Below, piece by piece: positions 5,697-8,087 of a stretch of 8,087 bases of DNA. The stretch comes from Kingella_B sp963529665 (GTDB taxonomy: Bacteria > Pseudomonadota > Gammaproteobacteria > Burkholderiales > Neisseriaceae): assembly GCA_963529665.1 (NCBI GenBank), contig CAUSAG010000040.1, forward strand, positions 1-8,087, written 5' to 3'. The notes beneath the pieces are model-generated. The model was not told the origin of the DNA, did no database searches, and worked only from the letters and a program-made list of their open reading frames with translations. Position 1 is the stretch's first letter. Every line of letters starts with the position of its first letter. The position numbers and the translations under genes are program-made.

Positions 5697-6977
5697 ATGC
5701 AAATAGACAGCAAATTGAAACAAGCCGCATTAGAGTTTCACCAATTTCCCGTTCCCGGCAAAGTGAGCGTAACGCCAACAAAATCTTTGGCAACGCAGCA
5801 AGATTTGGCATTGGCGTATTCCCCTGGCGTTGCTGCGCCGTGCATGGAAATCCACGCCAACCCTGCTGATGCGTATAAATACACCGCCAAAGGCAATTTG
5901 GTGGCGGTGATTTCCAATGGTACAGCGGTGCTGGGCTTGGGCAACATCGGCGCGCAAGCGAGCAAACCCGTTATGGAAGGCAAAGGCGTGTTGTTCAAAA
6001 AATTTGCAGGCATTGACGTGTTTGACATTGAAATCAACGAGCAAGACCCCGATAAGCTGGTGGACATCATCGCCGCGCTAGAACCCACATTTGGCGGCGT
6101 TAATTTGGAAGACATCAAAGCGCCCGAATGCTTTTATATTGAACAAAAATTGAAAGAGCGCTGCCATATTCCCGTGTTCCACGACGACCAACACGGCACG
6201 GCAATCATCACTGCCGCCGCTGCCATCAACGGCTTGCGCGTGGTAGGCAAAAAAATTGAAGAAGCGACTTTGGTGGTTTCAGGCGCGGGCGCAGCGGCGA
6301 TTGCCTGCACCAATTTGATGGTGGCGCTGGGGCTGAAACGCGAAAACGTTACCCTGTGCGACAGCAAGGGCGTGATCTACCAAACGCGCGAAGACTGCGA
6401 GCGCATGGATGCCACTAAAGTGCATTACGCGATTGTCGACAACGGACAGCGTACTTTGGCAGATGCCGTGGTGGGCAAAGATATTTTCTTGGGCTTATCG
6501 GGCGCAGATTTGCTCTCGCCTGAAATGCTGAAAACCATGGCAGATAAACCCTTGGTATTCGCCATGGCAAACCCCAATCCCGAAATCAAACCGCCCGTTG
6601 CCAAAGAAGCGCGTGCCGATGTGGTGATTGGCACAGGGCGTTCCGATTATCCGAATCAAATCAACAATGTATTGTGTTTCCCATTCTTGTTCCGCGGCGC
6701 GTTGGACTGCGGTGCAAGCGAAATCAACGAAGCGATGAAAAAAGCGGCGGTGTATGCCATTGCCGATTTGGCGCACGAGCCCGTGCCCGAAGCGGTACGC
6801 GTGGCATACCAAAAACGCGATTTCACCTTTGGCGCAGAATACTTAATCCCCACGCCGTTTGACCCACGCTTGATTTCGCGCATCGCCCCTGCGGTTGCCA
6901 AAGCCGCAGCCGAAAGCGGTGTGGCAGCGCGTCCGATTGCTGATTTGGCAGCATACGCGGCGAGCTTGGAAAAATAA
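5697..6977 (+). CDS. maeB: NADP-dependent malic enzyme, short form
   Basis: Oxidatively decarboxylates malate to pyruvate and CO2 with reduction of NAD(P), linking the TCA cycle to pyruvate and NADPH. The ATG at 5697 gives 426 residues; AAGG lies 8 bases upstream (5685-5688) and the N-terminus MQIDSKLKQAALEFH fits the family. An ATG at 5652 would add 15 unconserved residues and lacks such a site. Visible motifs are YSPGVAAPC with the conserved tyrosine (41-49), GLGNIGAQASKPVMEGKG (80-97), NLEDIKAPE with metal/substrate acidic residues (136-144), FHDDQHGTA (162-169), the nucleotide-binding VSGAGAAAIAC and ANPNPE. The protein ends after the malic enzyme domains and lacks the phosphotransacetylase-like C-terminal domain of E. 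coli MaeB (about 760 residues); 426-residue versions are normal in Neisseria, so this is not a truncation. It diverges from dut and ends in a DUS terminator. NADP rather than NAD preference is assumed from the family. Confidence 0.93.
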   Translation: MQIDSKLKQAALEFHQFPVPGKVSVTPTKSLATQQDLALAYSPGVAAPCMEIHANPADAYKYTAKGNLVAVISNGTAVLGLGNIGAQASKPVMEGKGVLFKKFAGIDVFDIEINEQDPDKLVDIIAALEPTFGGVNLEDIKAPECFYIEQKLKERCHIPVFHDDQHGTAIITAAAAINGLRVVGKKIEEATLVVSGAGAAAIACTNLMVALGLKRENVTLCDSKGVIYQTREDCERMDATKVHYAIVDNGQRTLADAVVGKDIFLGLSGADLLSPEMLKTMADKPLVFAMANPNPEIKPPVAKEARADVVIGTGRSDYPNQINNVLCFPFLFRGALDCGASEINEAMKKAAVYAIADLAHEPVPEAVRVAYQKRDFTFGAEYLIPTPFDPRLISRIAPAVAKAAAESGVAARPIADLAAYAASLEK

Positions 6978-7000
6978 CAACGGCTTGATGCGGTAAACAC

Positions 7001-7044
7001 AGGCAGCCTGAAAATGTGTTTGTACGTTTTCAGGCTGCCTTTTT
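7001..7044 (+). terminator. DUS-pair intrinsic terminator of maeB
   Basis: Inverted uptake sequences form 14-bp arms, AGGCAGCCTGAAAA at 7001-7014 and its complement at 7027-7040, with a 12-base loop and a T-run at 7040-7044. It starts 23 bases after the maeB stop. Two DUS facing each other is a typical neisserial terminator design. Confidence 0.88.
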
Positions 7045-7113
7045 GTGGCAAATAGAATAGGGCGGGTTTATGGCGCGTAGGGGAAAAATCCACGCTCGCG
7101 TATGCAAAACAAA

Positions 7114-7140
7114 ACCCATTTCAGGCAGCCTGAAATGGGT
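7114..7140 (-). terminator. Palindromic DUS terminator of the membrane-protein gene
   Basis: A perfect palindrome with 13-base arms (7114-7126 and 7128-7140) around one central base holds a perfect DUS at 7123-7134. On the minus strand it is followed by a T-rich tail, TTTGTTTTG, 6 bases after the stop codon of the small membrane-protein gene. Together with 7001-7044 it insulates the convergent genes; 7045-7113 shows nothing else. Confidence 0.75.
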
Positions 7141-7146
7141 AATTGA

Positions 7147-7500
7147 TTAGGGTTGTTGATTATTGTGTCCCGAATGCCCCGCGCTTTTCTGCGGAATCGC
7201 ATTACTGCGCGCCAGCAACATCAGGCAGCCTGAAATCACCATGCCCAGCGCAATAAACGGCGCAGTCGCATATTCATACTCGTTCACAAGATACAACACG
7301 CCGCCGATATACATCAGCAACGGCGCCGACACAATCGTCTGCTTATTAAAACCATCCAACACAAACACCAACACGCCCGATGCAAACAGCGCAAAGGCGA
7401 TGATGTTCACCGTGCTAGGGAATAAATCCATGCTTTTGAGCAGCCACAACACGCCCGCGATAATCAAAAACAGCGGCAATGCAAGAGATGATTGTTTCAT
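7147..7500 (-). CDS. Small four-helix integral membrane protein, function unknown
   Basis: A 117-residue protein that is almost entirely four hydrophobic helices, near residues 5-21, 32-50, 57-73 and 79-96, followed by a soluble tail rich in H, N and Q (AGHSGHNNQQP). Helix pairs 1-2 and 3-4 share a G-V-L pattern (AGVLWLL, SGVLVFV, GGVLYLV), hinting at an internal duplication and a loose resemblance to LiaI/LiaF-type membrane modules (DUF5668-like). That resemblance is an inference from pattern only. The ATG at 7500 is chosen because AAGGA lies 6 bases upstream; the ATG at 7506 directly abuts that site and is less likely. A perfect DUS (7223-7234) is read in antisense as S-G-C-L within helix 4. 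The gene follows nusB by 52 bases, separated by a hairpin, so it may be only partly co-transcribed with it. Confidence 0.7.
   Translation of the reverse strand: MKQSSLALPLFLIIAGVLWLLKSMDLFPSTVNIIAFALFASGVLVFVLDGFNKQTIVSAPLLMYIGGVLYLVNEYEYATAPFIALGMVISGCLMLLARSNAIPQKSAGHSGHNNQQP
7223..7234 (+). repeat. DUS inside membrane-protein gene
   Basis: Perfect AGGCAGCCTGAA on the plus strand, antisense to the gene. The coding strand reads it as S-G-C-L within the fourth membrane helix, showing a hydrophobic reading of the reverse orientation. Confidence 0.85.
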
Positions 7501-7523
7501 ATTCATTCCTTTCTATTGGATGG

Positions 7524-7563
7524 GGTAGTCTGAAACGGCGGTTTTACGGTTTTCAGACTGCCT
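7524..7563 (-). terminator. Hairpin of variant DUS at the nusB stop
   Basis: The minus strand carries AGGCAGTCTGAA (7552-7563) followed, after a short loop, by a near-complementary arm (7524-7535); twelve positions pair with one mismatch. Both arms carry the C-to-T change relative to the usual DUS, so pairing is kept. The nusB TGA stop lies in the first arm. No T-run follows, so this may be a weak terminator or only a processing structure between nusB and the membrane-protein gene. Confidence 0.5.
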
Positions 7564-7990
7564 CACGACGCTTCGGATCGTTGGGGCGAAGTTGCGCCAC
7601 CAATTTATCCAAAATACCGTTAATAAACTTATGGCTATCGGTGCCGCCAAAAGTTTTGGTTACTTCAATTGCTTCATTGATGATCACAGGATAGGGCGTT
7701 TCGGGCATTTCTTTCAATTCATGCACCGCCACCAGCAACACGCTGCGCTCAATCGGGTTAATCAAATTCTCATCGCGATCCAGCAAAGGGCGGATGATTT
7801 GCATATATTCGCGCTGATTGTTGTGCGCGCCGAAAAAAATCGCGGTAAACAATTCGCCGTCCGCATGGCGGTAATCGTTGCTTTCGCGGATGTGTTGCGC
7901 TACCTCGGGCGCGGGAATTTTGTTCAACGCCACTTGATACAAGGCTTGCACGGCAAATTCGCGCGCGCGGCGACGGGGAGAAACTCGCAT
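7553..7990 (-). CDS. nusB: Transcription antitermination factor NusB
   Basis: All-helical RNA-binding protein that, with S10 (NusE), binds boxA RNA and promotes antitermination of rRNA operons. The length of 145 residues is typical. The arginine-rich N-terminus SPRRRAREFAVQALYQ (4-19) and the C-terminal block INEAIEVTKTFGGTDSHKFINGILDKL (residues about 104-130) are family hallmarks. The ATG at 7990 has AAAGGA 5 bases upstream. It follows the probable ribH end by 62 bases, the common ribH-nusB order. The final residues E-A-V and the TGA stop are encoded by a variant uptake sequence, so the extreme C-terminus has been shaped by a DUS. Repeat copy C occupies most of the ribH-nusB gap. Confidence 0.95.
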   Translation of the reverse strand: MRVSPRRRAREFAVQALYQVALNKIPAPEVAQHIRESNDYRHADGELFTAIFFGAHNNQREYMQIIRPLLDRDENLINPIERSVLLVAVHELKEMPETPYPVIINEAIEVTKTFGGTDSHKFINGILDKLVAQLRPNDPKRREAV

Positions 7991-8003
7991 AATCGTCCTT
8001 TCC

Positions 8004-8050
8004 GTTTTAGCTTCGCAGAAGCTCGTAAACTCGCTTTCAGGCAGCCTGAA
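8004..8050 (-). repeat. DUS-linked hairpin repeat, copy C, between ribH and nusB
   Basis: This stretch matches 1858-1900 (copy B) apart from one extra T and two substitutions. It contains the perfect hairpin AGCTTCGCAGAAGCT (8009-8023), the flank AAACTCGC, and a palindromic DUS (8036-8050, perfect 12-mer at 8039-8050). It starts 14 bases ahead of the nusB ATG and ends 2 bases from the ribH stop, so it would be transcribed within the mRNA. Unlike copy B it has no second distal DUS and no T-run, so it is not an obvious terminator. Confidence 0.7.
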
Positions 8051-8052
8051 AA

Positions 8053-8087
8053 TTATTCTTCATCCAAATCGTTTAACAAATTTGCCA
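8053..8087 (-). CDS. ribH: Probable 6,7-dimethyl-8-ribityllumazine synthase, last residues only
   Basis: The minus strand reads ...ANLLNDLDEE followed by TAA, with the preceding two bases (TG) compatible with a methionine. RibH proteins of Neisseriaceae commonly end with a similar MANLL-type helix and an acidic tail, and ribH usually lies directly upstream of nusB. RibH makes the riboflavin precursor lumazine. Only ten residues are visible, so the call rests mainly on gene order. Confidence 0.55.
   Translation of the reverse strand, partial: ANLLNDLDEE

Noticed and set aside
5697..6977. maeB as a truncated gene lacking its phosphotransacetylase domain
   Set aside because: Short malic enzymes of this length are normal in Neisseriaceae, and the gene is followed directly by its own terminator with no remnant of the extra domain.
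1..8087. CRISPR array or other defence system suggested by many short repeats
   Set aside because: The repeats are 12-mers at irregular distances in both orientations and fit DNA uptake sequences; there are no regular spacers and no cas-like genes.

Overview
The window looks like chromosomal DNA of a Neisseriaceae bacterium, most likely Kingella or a close relative. The main evidence is the 12-mer AGGCAGCCTGAA, which occurs 15 times perfectly (both strands) in about 8.1 kb. From memory, this is the Kingella dialect (AG-kingDUS) of the neisserial DNA uptake sequence; Neisseria itself uses forms ending in GTCTGAA. The base composition looks moderately GC-rich, and the housekeeping genes (dut, maeB, nusB, ribH) fit a neisserial core genome. 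Species assignment is not possible by eye.

Layout from left to right. 1-1619 (minus): YddA/SbmA-type ABC transporter (fused permease and ATPase), cut by the window's left edge just before its Walker B acidic residues. 1620-1924: gene-free, holding two DUS-bounded cassettes with related, oppositely oriented cores; the right one is a convincing terminator for the next gene. 1925-4240 (minus): TonB-dependent siderophore-type outer-membrane receptor with an extended -10 promoter upstream. 4241-4390: short gene-free gap with a DUS inverted pair. 4391-5508 (minus): dut and a 5-formyltetrahydrofolate cyclo-ligase gene, overlapping by one base. 5509-5696: divergent control region with two palindromic DUS. 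5697-6977 (plus): short-form malic enzyme. 6978-7146: two back-to-back DUS terminators between convergent genes. 7147-7500 (minus): small four-helix membrane protein of unknown function. 7553-7990 (minus): nusB. 8053-8087 (minus): last codons of what is probably ribH, giving the common ribH-nusB order.

Functional picture. The receptor and the transporter could form an uptake route across both membranes; the pairing recalls E. coli yddB-yddA, but the substrate is unknown. dut supplies dUMP for thymidylate synthesis and the cyclo-ligase returns 5-formyl-THF to the folate pool that feeds that reaction, so their coupling makes metabolic sense. maeB links malate to pyruvate and NADPH.

No CRISPR array, insertion sequence, prophage or defence system is visible. 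The most unusual content is how uptake sequences have been reused as terminators, stop codons, coding peptides and promoter-proximal palindromes. There is also a DUS-linked repeat of about 45 bp with an internal hairpin, present in three copies, that I do not recognise as a named element.
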